Below, piece after piece: positions 1-10,742 of a stretch of 64,000 bases of DNA (position 1 is the stretch's first letter; the number at the start of each line of letters is the position of its first letter). Both the position numbers and the translations under genes were made by a program. This DNA is from Cerioporus squamosus (taxonomy: Eukaryota; Basidiomycota; Agaricomycetes; Polyporales; Polyporaceae): NCBI GenBank assembly GCA_022592435.1, contig JABYQS010000009.1:1-64000 (forward strand), written 5' to 3'. Under the pieces are notes generated by a model. It was not told the DNA's origin. It did not search any database and saw only the letters and a program-made list of their open reading frames with translations.

Positions 1-427
1 TACCAATCAGATAAGATTGTACGGTTTTACCTCAATCTTATCTTATCAGTCCATCGCGCATGCAGTCTCGTCCATCGGGTTTCGGTCCTCGGAACTGCTG
101 CAGTTCGAAAGGACGGCCGCAGAGGTACGCACCAGCGACCAGAGCGTCCCCAGCTTCAGTTTGCTTGCATGCTCGTCCGTCCTAGACCATGGATGCGCCC
201 AACGTAGGTTCGACTCGAGCGACCTCGCCCGGAAAGGACGTATGACGGATGATGCTTTCTGGTAATCCGCCGCATGCTCTGGAGTTTGTCGTCGTGAGAT
301 CAGCATGCGCTCCTTGACCTTGACTCGACCATCTCCCCGACCTTTCCCCCGCTCACTCATCCCAGCACGACCACGACCAGCTCCTCGTGCACACCTCTCA
401 TCAGCAGCCCCCGCCCGCCCACTCACG
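1..427. other. upstream region of PDX3
   Basis: No gene is recognisable here. The stretch holds a short GATA-type inverted repeat (listed separately) and CT-rich, C-rich sequence between about 330 and 420 of the kind usual in fungal leaders. An ATG at 305 is in frame with PDX3 and would add 41 Arg/Pro-rich residues; I take the ATG at 428 because it gives the usual family length of about 230 residues, but a longer form cannot be excluded. Confidence 0.5.
9..43. repeat. inverted repeat made of GATA motifs
   Basis: Positions 9-19 read agataagattg and positions 33-43 read caatcttatct, a perfect 11-bp inverted repeat with a 13-nt loop. Each arm carries GATAAG, the core of fungal GATA-factor sites, and the right arm is followed by a further TTATC. 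It may be a GATA-factor target. The gene it serves is unknown, since its left neighbour lies outside the window. Confidence 0.5.
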
Positions 428-1183
428 ATGACCACCGGGACCGCCATCGCGCAGCCCTCGCCCGACAAGCTCCGCATCCTCGCACACGAGCAGTACGACG
501 CCCCCGAGTCCCTCTCGCCTCACACCGTCGACCCCGACCCGCTCGCGCAGTTCCGCGCCTGGTTCACGTCCGCCCAGGTGCAGCGCGCCGTGCACGAGCC
601 CGAGGCGATGACACTCTGCACCGCGACCGCCGCGGGCATCCCCTCCGCCCGCGTGCTCCTCCTCAAGCAGGTCGACGCGCGCGGCTTCGTCTTCTTCACC
701 AACTACACCTCGCGCAAGTCCCGCGAGCTCAATGAGAACCCGCGCGCCGCGCTCGCCTTCTACTGGCGCGAGGTGCACAAGCAGGTGCGCGTCGTCGGCC
801 GCGTCGAGCGTGTGTCCCGCGAGGAGAGCGAGGAGTACTTCCACTCTCGCCCGATTGGCTCCCAGGTGGGGGCGTGGGCGAGCAAGCAGAGCAGTGTCGT
901 CGGAGAGGGAGAGTTACAGGCCCGAGTAGAGAAGATCAAGGAGCGGTTCGGGGAAGAGGTCCCTGCGCCTGACTTTTGGGGAGGGTGGAGGGTCATTCCT
1001 GAGTGAGTGCCATTCCTCAGGTTATGTGGCATCGGACAATGCTGACATGGAGGCCGACATCCCCAGCGAGGTAGAGTTTTGGCTCGGAAGCCGTCACGTC
1101 TCCATGACAGAGTGCGCTACCTCCGAGTGGAAGGTTCGCCAGACGACGCACCTCAGTGGAAGATAGAAAGACTATCCCCCTAA
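428..1183 (+). CDS. PDX3: pyridoxamine 5'-phosphate oxidase, with apparent 1-nt frameshift
   Basis: FMN enzyme oxidising pyridoxine/pyridoxamine 5'-phosphate to pyridoxal 5'-phosphate, the last step of vitamin B6 synthesis. Exon 1 (428-1002) carries the flavin-binding split-barrel core with ARVLLLKQVDARGFVFFTNY, SRKSRELNENPRAALAFYW and SRPIGSQVGAWASKQSS. A 64-nt intron (1003-1066) leads to exon 2 (1067-1183), which encodes EVEFWLG in one frame and then PSRLHDRVRYLRVEGS through QWKIERLSP and a stop in another. The family has one Arg between these blocks; here only two bases (1089-1090) stand where its codon should be, so one base is missing. Joined across the gap the protein would have the normal length and C-terminus. 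The gene is therefore either a recent null or carries a sequencing error. The next gene (Zn2Cys6) is convergent. Confidence 0.88.
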
Positions 1184-1548
1184 GCACGGACCATACCCTA
1201 GCGTCGGCAGTGGTAGCAGCCATTGGCAGCCAAGAAAGAGGTGTATCTTATAGTGTATCATCCCTATAGCATCATAAACTAGCCAGATCATAAAAAGCGT
1301 CATACAAGCATCTAAGCTACAAGTGTCCAGCAATAGGCAATAGCGACACCACACGGACTCGATCCTGCCCTCCTCAGTGCTCACAAGACCTCGCCAATCC
1401 GATACCCAGTCGCAAGCAACCATACCCAAGCCGCAATGACGACCTCCCCCTCCTCATCATCCAGAGGGGGCATACAAGAACAAGACAACTCCACTCCTAG
1501 CAAGCAAGACCCGGTCGCATATGAACACACATCTCAGCGCGTCCCGGC
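1184..1548. other. convergent intergenic region
   Basis: Lies between the 3' end of PDX3 and the 3' end of the Zn2Cys6 gene on the other strand. It is more AT-rich than its surroundings (around 1230-1330) and contains no ORF I would defend. It probably holds the two 3' UTRs and polyadenylation signals. Confidence 0.5.
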
Positions 1549-4500
1549 TCAGAACCACGTCATCCACCCATTGTCGCTGTACTCCGCCGTCAGCCACTTG
1601 AAGTTCTGCGCGCCGTTCGACGCGGGCGGGACCGCGAAGGCAGACGGGGCGCTGGCCCCTCCAAAGCCCATCGGACCGTACGAATCAGCCTGGCATCCCG
1701 AACGCTCAGCGGACACCCCAAAGCCCGTCGACGGCGCGCTGCCGTTCCGACCGAGATTCAGCGCTGGGCCGGTAGCCGCGACGAGGTGCAGCTGCCCGGG
1801 CATGAGAATCGGATCGTTGGGCGGCGGGACCGTGGCAATGGCGTCCTCGTAAGCGCGGAGCAGCGTGGAATGCGCGCCGTCGAACGGGAACGACGCGACC
1901 TCTCCGTCGCCTGGTGCCGGCCCTGGCACACGAGCGGGGGGTGCGACCAGGCCGACCCGGGTGGCGAGCTTGCAGATGTCGTCGTCCACGTCGCACTCTT
2001 GGTGCGTGCCGTACCTGCTGTGCAGGTAACATGACCGCGCACGCTCGAAGAGCGGCTCGAGCACGGGCTGTAGAATGGCACCGGTCAGGGACGGATGTAA
2101 TGAGAGTAAGTGAATATGACGCCACATACACATGCTTTGGCAGCGATTGGACACCGGTCGTTGACGTCCGTGAACAGTCGGAGCACTTTCGCAAGTTCCA
2201 GTAGCGCGTTCGATGCCATCACCGAGGGCGGTACTCGGGTGACGAGCAGTGACAAGGCGATCTGTGGGTGGGCGTGTGTGGTTAGCACACTAGTATCCCA
2301 GCGCGCCTCCGACATGATCGGAACTCACCGCGGACGAAAACCCGTTATGCCACAGAACTTGTGACCTCACAGAGTATTCGGGCTGCTGTCGGTAGTAGGT
2401 TTCCAAGCTCCAGAGCAAGCTCAGCGATGCTTGGTACACCGCAACAACCGATGAAGCGTATCTGTGGTTCGCCCAGAAACCTTCGCTGAGCGCTTGTATG
2501 AAGAACTGACGGTGAAGGTTCAGAATGGCTGCGAACAGATATGAGCGACCCTCAAAAGAACCGTCGTGCTTGCTGTCGATAGGACTTACCAACTTCGCGC
2601 GTCATGTGGGTCCAAATCTGGACCAGACAGAGCCCGTTGCCGGATGATGTCCCTGGCGTCACCTGCATGAACTCGGGTACCTCGAAGTTCCGTATCCGCG
2701 CATCCAGCGCAAGAACTTCCGGGTAGGGCGGAGGGTTTGGCGTTGCCACAATTTCTAGTACCGGCGAGAAACATTGTGCTGTGAATGTGTAGTGCCAGCG
2801 CTGATCTGAAAAACAGGGTTTGACGGACGGTCAGGGTGTGCAGGCAGATGTCAAAGGAGATGAGGAACACGCACAAACTTCTCGCGGTCCGTGCGGAGGG
2901 AACTCGCTCGTGGTAGGTGGATCTACGTCTACGTACCGCAGCGGGACGGACGGTGGCCGCCGCAGCATCAAACCCTGTGAGATGACATTGACTTCAGCCA
3001 TACGGGATGCTCATGGAGGGTCAATGTCACATACCAGCCGGCAGTCCACGTTGAGCATGCACCACAGGAGTGTTTTCCGCTTGTCCAACTCTTCCGGGAT
3101 AACTTTGGAGCGACTGGCACAACGGTCTGGGGCGTTTCGTGAATACTCATGCCCGACAACCCGGTAATGTAACACTTACTCAGACCGATCTGTCAATATT
3201 CAACGATAAGAAACGATACGGACGCTAATGGATAGAGAAGACGTACCCCAACAGCCAATTTCGCCGCTATGCCCTAAAAGTCGAGTTATGAGTATAGTGG
3301 CGAAAAACCCCTCGAGAGATGCGGCGCACCAGAACAGCCCACGCGTACTCCACTGCCTCCTTCTGCACCGAGAACATGGTTAGATATCGCGACATGTAGA
3401 ACTGTCATTGTTGTCAGTCGCCACCAGGGTCGCCGCACGTGAACTTGTACGTACCAACGCGTTAATCGCGTCTATGCTCGGCTCATTGATGACCGACGTC
3501 TCGCACAATGCCGCTCTAGACAATTGGTGGAACCGCTCAGCGTCCTGTGTCCACGTCCGGTGACTGCGCCGCTGATCCACGCAGACACCAATGGCGAGTA
3601 TGATGAGAAAATATGCGAGCCTGTGCGGATTGAGCGTTGCGACGGAGGTATTGTAGATGCTGTGCACCATGTTGGGCACACCATCACTTCCGTCCGAGTT
3701 TTGACTGTGCACAAAACGTGAGTCAGCTGGGTGGAGTAATATGCCGCGAAGCAGGGCGGCGAAATGGAAGTGGAACTTAGACGCACTGCCACGCTGCGTG
3801 CTCTGCTGCCTGCTCGCACAGGTGCCGGGCTTCGTGTTGGGATGGGAGGAGGTCGAGGATCCGCTTGCGCAGGTTGGGATTGAGGTCGACGGAGAGGGCG
3901 CTGGGCGCAGGAAACCGTTCGCTGACTCGGAGTATGTCCATAGGGATGCCGTACTCTTCTTGGTTGCCATTCGCAGGCGGAGAATGACTTTGCCGCTGTG
4001 AAGAGTCTATAAGATGCGGTTCTGCCTCTCGCACGACGAGTCCTTCCGGAGTCTGCACTAGCGGCACTGGCTTACCTCCCTATGCCTACCGTATAATGTG
4101 GGTGTGTGCACGGGAGGTAGCAACAGGACTTCATATTTCCCGGGTGCGCGGAATATATGGGACATGGCCCATGTCGCAATTAGGTAAACGGTCACTTACG
4201 TCGTTAAGCGTTGACGGAGAGACTGGGGTAGCCATGCCATGGTGCATAGAGTCAGGATGTCTACGCACTTCCGCCGTAGCTTGATGTGGATCGACACCGA
4301 ACAAGTCGGCTGACTTCTTGATGAGCAAGAGGTCCTCCCGCAGCAGGGGGTGTCCGGACTGCAGGTCTCCTAGGGCCTCTTCAAGTTCACGTATCCGTAC
4401 GCTCATGGCCTTTATCTTGTCGTGCAGCTGCTCTGTGTTTGCGAGGATGAACCTACGAAACGACGTGAGTCCGCAGGCCAGGCTTCCGACGTCAGGCTGA

Positions 4501-4941
4501 GTGACGAGTAGTACTCACCTGCTACCCTTGCCACCGGTCAATGCACCATCTGGGCATATCTCCGCACAGCCCCTCTTGCAGCACGACTGACATGGAAAGA
4601 CACGGTCGCACTAGGAGAGGGTTAGTTACACCATGGCGTCAAGGGGTCAATGTCGCGCGTCCGCGCTCACCTTGAGCTTCAACCTGCACGCACCCGAATG
4701 AGTCATCGACCGTGTAGCAGCAGCGACCTACTCACCTCCTGCATTCACCGCACGAAAGAGGCCGCTTTCTGTTCTTTCTGGAGGCTGCATCCGCTCCTCC
4801 GTCTTGGTCGGGAATTGTGGATGTGCTCGGACCTGGCGGACCTGGAATGTGGGGGAGACCGGGAGGGGGTGGGTTAGAGATGCGCGGCCGCTTGAGGGGT
4901 GGGAGGTAGTCGCTGTGGGGAGGGTCGTGCACCGAGTTCAT
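1549..4941 (-). CDS. Zn2Cys6 fungal-specific transcription factor
   Basis: Nuclear DNA-binding regulator. The first exon (from 4941) has a Pro/Ser-rich leader followed by RKNRKRPLSCGECRR. Later exons continue LKLKCDR, FPCQSCCKRGCAEICP, completing the six-cysteine Zn2 cluster (C-x2-C-x6-C-x5-C-x2-C-x-n-C). A short coiled-coil linker around 4330-4400 contains RIRELEEALGDL. The middle part (about 4070-2150) is split over many small exons and includes PNLRKRILDLLPSQHEARHL and LNPHRLAYFLIILAIGVCV, matching the fungal_trans regulatory domain. The last exon ends WLTAEYSDNGWMTWF. The in-frame sequence further upstream begins at GTG (5011-5013), with no ATG above it, so I chose the ATG at 4939-4941. 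The target genes are unknown. It shares a 224-bp divergent promoter with the small membrane-protein gene on the plus strand. Confidence 0.82.
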
Positions 4942-5165
4942 TGAGGACGGGGATGGAGGACGTTGGGAGGAGGAGACTGGAGGGAGACACTGTCCGGGCG
5001 TCTCAGTGGTCACCGAAAAGTGCGGACATGAGACTTTGAGATGTCTCCGTTTCTGACAACCGCCCGTTTATTTCTGCTTTATTTATCCACGCTAAGTCCG
5101 GATCTGGCTCCGACGTGAACGCAGACGAGCGCTCCGAGTCCCACACGCCTTGCCTCCTGCCACCC

Positions 5166-5679
5166 ATGGCGTTCCCGCGTCCTCGTCACAGCACTGTTGT
5201 TCGATGTCTGAGAGCAAGCAAACAGGCACCTGGGGTCAGGCATGCCAGCAAAAGGGCCAACCCGTGGCCAGAGCCCCAAGGATCTGCCGAGCCTCCAAAG
5301 GTGCGGACATGGGTGTATCCCGTCTCGCGCATAGCCAACTTCACGATTGTGCCCAGTGAGCACCTTCCTCCTGCTCGTCGGTGTCCACCCTGACGTGAGC
5401 GCAGCTGCGATTCTGTATGCTGTGTTCTTTGCTGACTTCGGCGATCATGAACACGTCTTCATGCCGGTGGGTCTGGAGTCTCTTCACAAGTATACAAACC
5501 CGCTAACACCTTCCGCCCAGCCGAGACGATGGCTCGAGGCTCAGAAATTCGCCTTCTTCTCCTTGTCTCCTGAAGAGCAGAGACTTGCCGGCGTAGATAC
5601 TGCTACGTCCGACCCGTCCAAAGAAGGTTCAGGGACACACCATTGGTGCGCTCCAGCTTCAACTCGACATCTGACTTAG
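5166..5679 (+). CDS. small predicted mitochondrial membrane protein, unknown function
   Basis: Three exons (5166-5355, 5405-5466, 5521-5679) with good GT..AG introns of 49 and 54 nt join in frame. The product of about 137 residues begins MAFPRPRHSTVVRCLRASKQ, Arg/Ser-rich and poor in acidic residues, which looks like a mitochondrial presequence. A single hydrophobic segment follows (ANFTIVPTAILYAVFFADFG), then a basic stretch (PPRRWLEAQKFAFFSLSPEE). I do not recognise a named family; one inner-membrane helix with a matrix-targeted N-terminus is inference. The C-terminus is uncertain: a further intron starting near 5643 could replace the last residues. Divergent from the Zn2Cys6 gene. Confidence 0.55.
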
Positions 5680-6935
5680 CATTTACAAACCCTTTTCCTC
5701 TGCAATCAGATGCGGAACGCCGCCGGCGCGCGCAAGTGTGATGTGCGGAAATTAATAGGTCACTGCCAATTGAGCCCGTTCGTTGGCATCCGACCGTTTC
5801 GGTCCGACGTTATGTGGCCGGTGCGAGAGACGTGGGAAGATCGTCCACAGTCCTGACCTTGTCAGACTGGTGGGAGCATGCTCGGACGACTCCACGAAAC
5901 GACGTGTCAGAGATCTCCGTGGTGTAGCTGTAGCGGCTAGCCTCCCAAGCAACGAAGAGCGGTGCGCGCGAAGCGGTGAATTATGTGCGAGCTGGAATAC
6001 GGCACGTCATGACAACTCCGAAGGGCTACCGCAAGTACTTGTCACACGGGTACTCCCATCGCCGTGCTACTTCCTTATGTCAATCGGACACAGGAGCAGC
6101 GTGTCTTCCAAATCAACGCGCATATCCCAGCCCGCTCCCGAAGGAATGGTCCGACCCCCTCGGATGCGGGCAATGCCACCGTGGCTGCGGGATTAGCGCG
6201 GTCCGTCTATCTTGCTCGGGAGTCCCATAGTCTGGTGCGTGTGCGTGTGTTCGAGTCATAACTGGGATCCCTGCGATAACGTTGACAGTTCCTGCTTTAA
6301 CCTTCAAAGTTGGTGCGCACTTACCCCGTTCATCCTCGTCCATTGAGTGTCTTGTAGCCGAACATGCGTTGGCCTGTCACACCCGATGTCAGAGACTTGC
6401 GGTGACCAGTTCGCCTTTGGGCCGTGGAGAAGATCACATCACAGGCAATTATATAGCTGCAGGTGAGCTTTTCAGCCGTCATATCAGGTTTGTACTCGGG
6501 CTTACTTTGAGTGAGTTGTTGTCCGCGTCTGATAATCTGCAGCGGCACCCCGATCAGGGAGACCGTCAGAGTTCCTGCAGAGAGCAGTATAAGGGAAATG
6601 AGTGCGGGGGCTTCGCTCTCTGGAATTCAGCCATAACATTCCTTCCCTGAATGATCTCGGCACCGGACATGGCAGAATTCGGCGCAGAGGGACATGTAGG
6701 TTCTGCTCTCCCGGTTTGTCCAGGAAGTTCTGTGCTGTCTGTGCATGCTCCCTCCAAGCTCCCTCCATGCTTCGATCTACACGGTCCCAGGAATTCTCAA
6801 CGTACCCGTCTCTGGCCGACGCTTCCCTTGTCTCCAAGCGATCTCGCCGGACCAGTATAAGAGCAACCCGACTTAAAGTGCACGTATCCAGGTCGTATTC
6901 AGTACGCCGCCGGTGCTTTATGTTTGCAGAAGGGG

Positions 6936-6987
6936 ATTGGCTGGCAATAGGCGCGACGTGATTGGTCAGACCATGATGCATGATTGG
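6936..6987 (+). promoter_or_regulatory. cluster of three inverted CCAAT boxes
   Basis: ATTGG occurs at 6936-6940, 6961-6965 and 6983-6987, three copies in 52 bp, spaced 25 and 22 bp, about 355-405 bp upstream of the AOX start. This is the core bound by the heme-linked CCAAT-binding complex (Hap2/3/5). Function here is inferred from spacing and position. Confidence 0.45.
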
Positions 6988-7272
6988 CCAGATGAAGTGA
7001 CCGCATATGGAAGGGGAAGGATTGTCACCTGCACTGCATTCTTCGCGCTAGATGACGGTTTGCATGGTCCCACTCGGAGAGAATGGGTCGAGTATGGACC
7101 TGTATGGACCCGTGAACACCCTAACAATTGTTCTAGCGCTGCCTGTGCGTGCGGAAACCGGTGGTAATCGAATTCGTAGTCGGCGACAACGGCAGCGGCT
7201 ATGTAGAGGACCCACCGCGGTCATGCTCGGGACGCCCCTCGGGTCGTTACGGACACCTCCTCGAGACATAGT

Positions 7273-7278
7273 TATATA
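7273..7278 (+). promoter_or_regulatory. TATA box of AOX
   Basis: TATATA lies 63 bp upstream of the AOX ATG, a usual distance for a fungal core promoter, and is followed by a pyrimidine-rich stretch (ttcttctttc) that fits a transcription start region. Confidence 0.45.
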
Positions 7279-7340
7279 CCGGTGCAGGTCAGGGTTCTTC
7301 TTTCAGACAATTTGTTCTCTCTTCGTCTAAACTCTACGCC

Positions 7341-9075
7341 ATGCATGCCTTACCTTCCACTCTCGCCTTGGGACGTATGGTGTCCGGGGCTGCGGTGAAG
7401 GGCCTCCCCATGCATCGCGCCTTCCTCGCACCCTGCTTAGCGTCCGCGACAAAGCGCTCCCTGTCGACGTCGTGTCCTCGCATGGACATCATGTCAGGCA
7501 AGAAGACGGACGAGAAGTCCACTCTTGGACCTGGAGCCGAAGGTCCACATATCAGTACGTTCGGCCGTTGTCTGTGCAGTGAATGCCGTGGCTAATGCGG
7601 TCGACAGAGGACTTGCCTCCGAAGGCACAAGTTCCCGTTAGCTCCGCTGAAAAGGCTATACAGGGAGACTGGGTCTTGTTCCATCCTGTATACACCCCTG
7701 AAGAGCTGCGCTCCGTCCAGGTACGTCCGAAGTTTTTTCTACCCCCCCTGTTCAGCTAATTTCAATTTGTCACGTGTAGGTACTATCGAGAGACGCGAAG
7801 ACGTTCTCCGACAAGATCGCACACTCGTTCGTAAAAATCGCAAGGTCAGCATCCTGCATCTCACTCCATCATGCCTGCATCCTTGCTGATCCGGGCGTGG
7901 CGCTAGATGGGCGTTCGACCTGGCCTCTGGCTACAAGCACAAGCCCCTGCCCCCGAACGCATCCCAGATGTCGCTCGAGGAGTTGCGCAAGGGCGGCTAC
8001 CTCATGGATGAAACGCAGTGGCTGAGAGTACGTTCATCGACCGCGTCTGCCCTTCGCTTCAGCTTGACAGATGCTGAACGACCCCTCGCCAGCGTATCCT
8101 ATTCCTGGAGAGTATCGCCGCGGTTCCCGGCATGGTCGCAGCCGCCTTGCGCCACTTGCGCAGTCTGCGTTTGATGGCGAGTTTCCTTGAGATTGAATGT
8201 TTCGAGGTTTCCATGCTGATCGTATGCATCTAGAGGCGCGACCATGGATGGATTCATACGCTTCTCGAAGAGGCGGAGAATGAACGCATGCATCTCATGT
8301 GTGTCGATTGCTGCAGATCCATTACACCTACATGGCTGACCCCCTTGCACATATAGGACGTTCATGACGCTGAAGAACCCCTCGCCTCTGTTCCGTGCGA
8401 TGGTGCTGGGCGCACAGGGCGTCTTCTACAATGCTTTCTGTAAGGCTTTACTTCACTCATCAGGGTATCTTCATGTTCATGATCATCTATCTTCCAGTCC
8501 TGTGCTACTTGATCTCGCCGAGCACTTGCCACCGCTTCGTGGGTCACCTCGAGGAGGAAGCTGTGTTGACCTAGTAAGTACCCGTGCATGCCGGCTTTGC
8601 GTTCGTTCAGCGTGCTTACCGGCCCCGCTCAGCACCCGTTGTATCCAAGAGATCGAAGCTGGCCGCCTGCCTGCATGGTGCGTGTGACTACCTTTCTCCC
8701 TCTTTCTCCCATGCTCACGGAATGATACAGGACCGACCTGCCGGCTCCCGCGATCGCCAAGGACTACTGGCGCCTCGGGGATGACGCGAAGTTCCTCGAC
8801 GTCATCTACGCCGTCCGGAGCGACGAGAGTACGCACCGGTTCGTCAACCACAGTCTCGCGAGCTTGAAGTACGAGACGGACGTCAACCCGTTCGCCCTGC
8901 GCGAGCCCGACATGACCATCAAGGGGTCCCGCGTCTGGTGAGAGCCGCCTTGCTCACACGTTATCATGATGGCCGCTGACTTACGGCCGCTTGTAGCTTC
9001 GAGCGCGACGAGTCTGTCAAGTTCGTCGAGGATGCTCATCGGTTGATGCAGAACAAGACCGAGAAGCCCCAGTAA
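7341..9075 (+). CDS. AOX1: alternative oxidase, mitochondrial
   Basis: Di-iron ubiquinol oxidase of the inner mitochondrial membrane that reduces oxygen without proton pumping. Eleven exons join in frame: 7341-7554, 7608-7720, 7780-7844, 7907-8027, 8093-8176, 8234-8298, 8357-8439, 8498-8573, 8633-8677, 8731-8937, 8997-9075. The N-terminus is a basic presequence. All four metal-ligand blocks are present: RILFLESIA, LEEAENERMHL, GHLEEEAVLTY and VRSDESTHRFVNHSLA (the usual RADEA is RSDES, ligand residues kept). LRSLRLM and RRDHGWIHTL mark the membrane-bound core. The protein ends MQNKTEKPQ, normal for the family. The fifth intron (8177-8233) begins with GC rather than GT. Expression is probably driven by the CCAAT/TATA promoter upstream and induced when the cytochrome pathway is blocked. 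Confidence 0.95.
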
Positions 9076-9571
9076 AAGCGCTCTTCGCCTTCAAGGATAC
9101 AGAGGACAGTCTTTACTTACTCTACAGCGCATTAATCCTTCCTATCTTTATGTATCGGCCGTGTCCCGGTCCCTCGGACTCATGATCTGTCATTATTCCC
9201 GTAGCATCCGACCATCCCCACTCACCATTGTATAGTATACCTGCAGCTCGTCGCACGTGTCCAATCTATCCAACTGTATGAACCCCTCGTTTGTGAGTAC
9301 TTCTTCAGGCCTCGGGTAGGCCTCGGGGACGGCATCTATTTCCCCGCAGGAACGGCTCATCGTCCTGTAAGCACCTCGGGGATGCCACCGACACTTACAC
9401 CGGCACTTGACTCATGTCTACCACCTCGACGCAAGACTAGATCAACGACCTGAGGATGGCATGAGAAGGTACAGTACGTGTGGCTTGTGTTTCGCCTGAA
9501 ATAACGCGAACTTCATAATCGATCGTGCCAGTTCATCGGACTGTCGAGTGGCTTCAAACTATCGTGTCCCC
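9076..9571. other. intergenic region between AOX and GST pseudogene
   Basis: Holds the AOX 3' UTR and the old promoter of the first GST copy. From about 9530 the sequence resembles 12298-12320 in front of the second copy (catcggactgtcgagtgg against catcagactgtcaagtgg), marking the left edge of the tandem duplication. No ORF is supported. Confidence 0.5.
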
Positions 9572-9621
9572 TATAAAGCGGCATTCGTTGCTTTGGGCCG
9601 ATATCCCATAACGAACTTCCC

Positions 9622-10654
9622 GTGTCGCACGGCAAGCAGTTCACCTTGTACAACAACCGCATCGGTCCGAACGGCTGGTGAGTGGATGATTCCCTGTTGC
9701 CAGCGAGTGGAGAGTCGTACTTACCCCCGTATGCGTGCGTGAGTGTAGGAAGGTCGTGATCGTCCTCGAGGAGCTCGGCAAGTTGACCTATGACACCGTC
9801 TACCTCAACTTGGGCAGCGGGGAGCACAAGAGCCCCAAGTTCTTGCAGTTTAACCCGAACGGACGCGTTCCTGCCTTGATCGACCACGGCAGCGATGAGT
9901 TCGTCATATGGTGAGGTCGCCCCCACTCTACCTTAGGGGAAGAGCTGATTCACTGAGACGCGGCATGGGGACATGGTGATGCAGGGAATCGGACGCCATC
10001 CTGATCTACCTCGTCGACGAATACGACAAAGAGCATAAGATCTCCGTCGCGGAGACGAACGACAAGTACCACCAACTGCAGTGGCTGCGTCGGGCCAGGG
10101 GTAAGTGGAACATCCGACCCTGACAGCGCTGAAAGATCAGAGTAATCCATGACGATTTTTATGACAGGGCTTACTTCGGTCAAGCAGGGTGGTTCATACC
10201 TTGGGCCCCCGAGCCAGTGTCGAGCGCCGTTGAGCGGTATCGGAAAGAGATCCTGCGCGTATGGGGCGTGCTCGATGGTGTCGTGGCGGAGCGCGAGTGG
10301 CTCGTCGGTGGGAAGTGCACAATTGCGGACCTGAGCTTCATCCCGTACGTCTGTGGTACACACCGGTGTCAGAAAGGCTGACTGAGATACCGACGTTGCG
10401 AGGTGGAACGTCGCTGCCCTGACGCTTTTGATGAAGGGCTATAAAGGCTTCAGCGAGGAAACTTTGCAGAAGGACTTCTCTGCAGTGAGTAGGTAGGTTA
10501 TCACTCGTCGTGTATTGAGTATGCAGGAAGACTCACCAAATCCGGGGCCGACAGATGGTATACTGCCCTGATCAGTCGCGAAGCAGTCCTCAAGGCCTAT
10601 GCTATCAAGAATTTTCAGATGGAGGTGACGCCGCCGCAGGCGTGTACTAAGTGA
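9622..10654 (+). pseudogene. glutathione S-transferase pseudogene (Ure2p-type), 5' copy
   Basis: Tandem paralogue of the intact GST at 12409. Exons and introns align one to one, with NRIGPNGWKVVIVLEELG, NPNGRVPALIDHG, ESDAILIYLVDEYD and REWLVGGKCTIADLSFIP. Two lesions disable it. Where the intact copy starts ATG TCG CAC, this copy has GTG TCG CAC (9622), and the frame above runs into a stop with no ATG. After QLQWL (10087) a 10-bp block present in the intact copy is missing just before the splice donor, which shifts the frame into the next exon (AYFGQAGW). A TATA box survives at 9572-9577. Substitutions elsewhere still look mostly conservative, so inactivation may be fairly recent. A transposon-like element begins 22 bp after the old stop. 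Confidence 0.85.
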
Positions 10655-10675
10655 CCTCAATGTTGCATGGACCAA

Positions 10676-10742
10676 CACCAAGGACAATGTCTGATGTTGT
10701 CCAGGATAACATTTGAATAACATTATGATACAAGACTAAATG
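10676..10742 (+). repeat. left terminal inverted repeat
   Basis: Begins CACCAAGGACAATG and contains the 19-bp near-palindrome ATGTTGTCCAGGATAACAT at 10694-10712. Matches the right end in inverted orientation at 57 of 67 positions without gaps. Similarity decays inward after GACTAAATG. Confidence 0.75.

Larger units (their letters stand above)
5680..7340. other. long intergenic region upstream of alternative oxidase
   Basis: About 1.66 kb without a recognisable gene. Open frames on both strands are short, start mostly at non-ATG codons and match nothing I know. The distal part (5700-6600) is featureless to my reading. The proximal part holds CCAAT boxes and a TATA box (listed separately), and a TATA-like tataag near 6855. 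It most likely serves as the AOX promoter; an unannotated transcript in 5700-6600 cannot be excluded. Confidence 0.5.

Noticed and set aside
4942..5013. N-terminal extension of the first Zn2Cys6 protein starting at 5013
   Set aside because: The codon at 5011-5013 on the minus strand is GTG and there is no in-frame ATG above; start moved to 4941.
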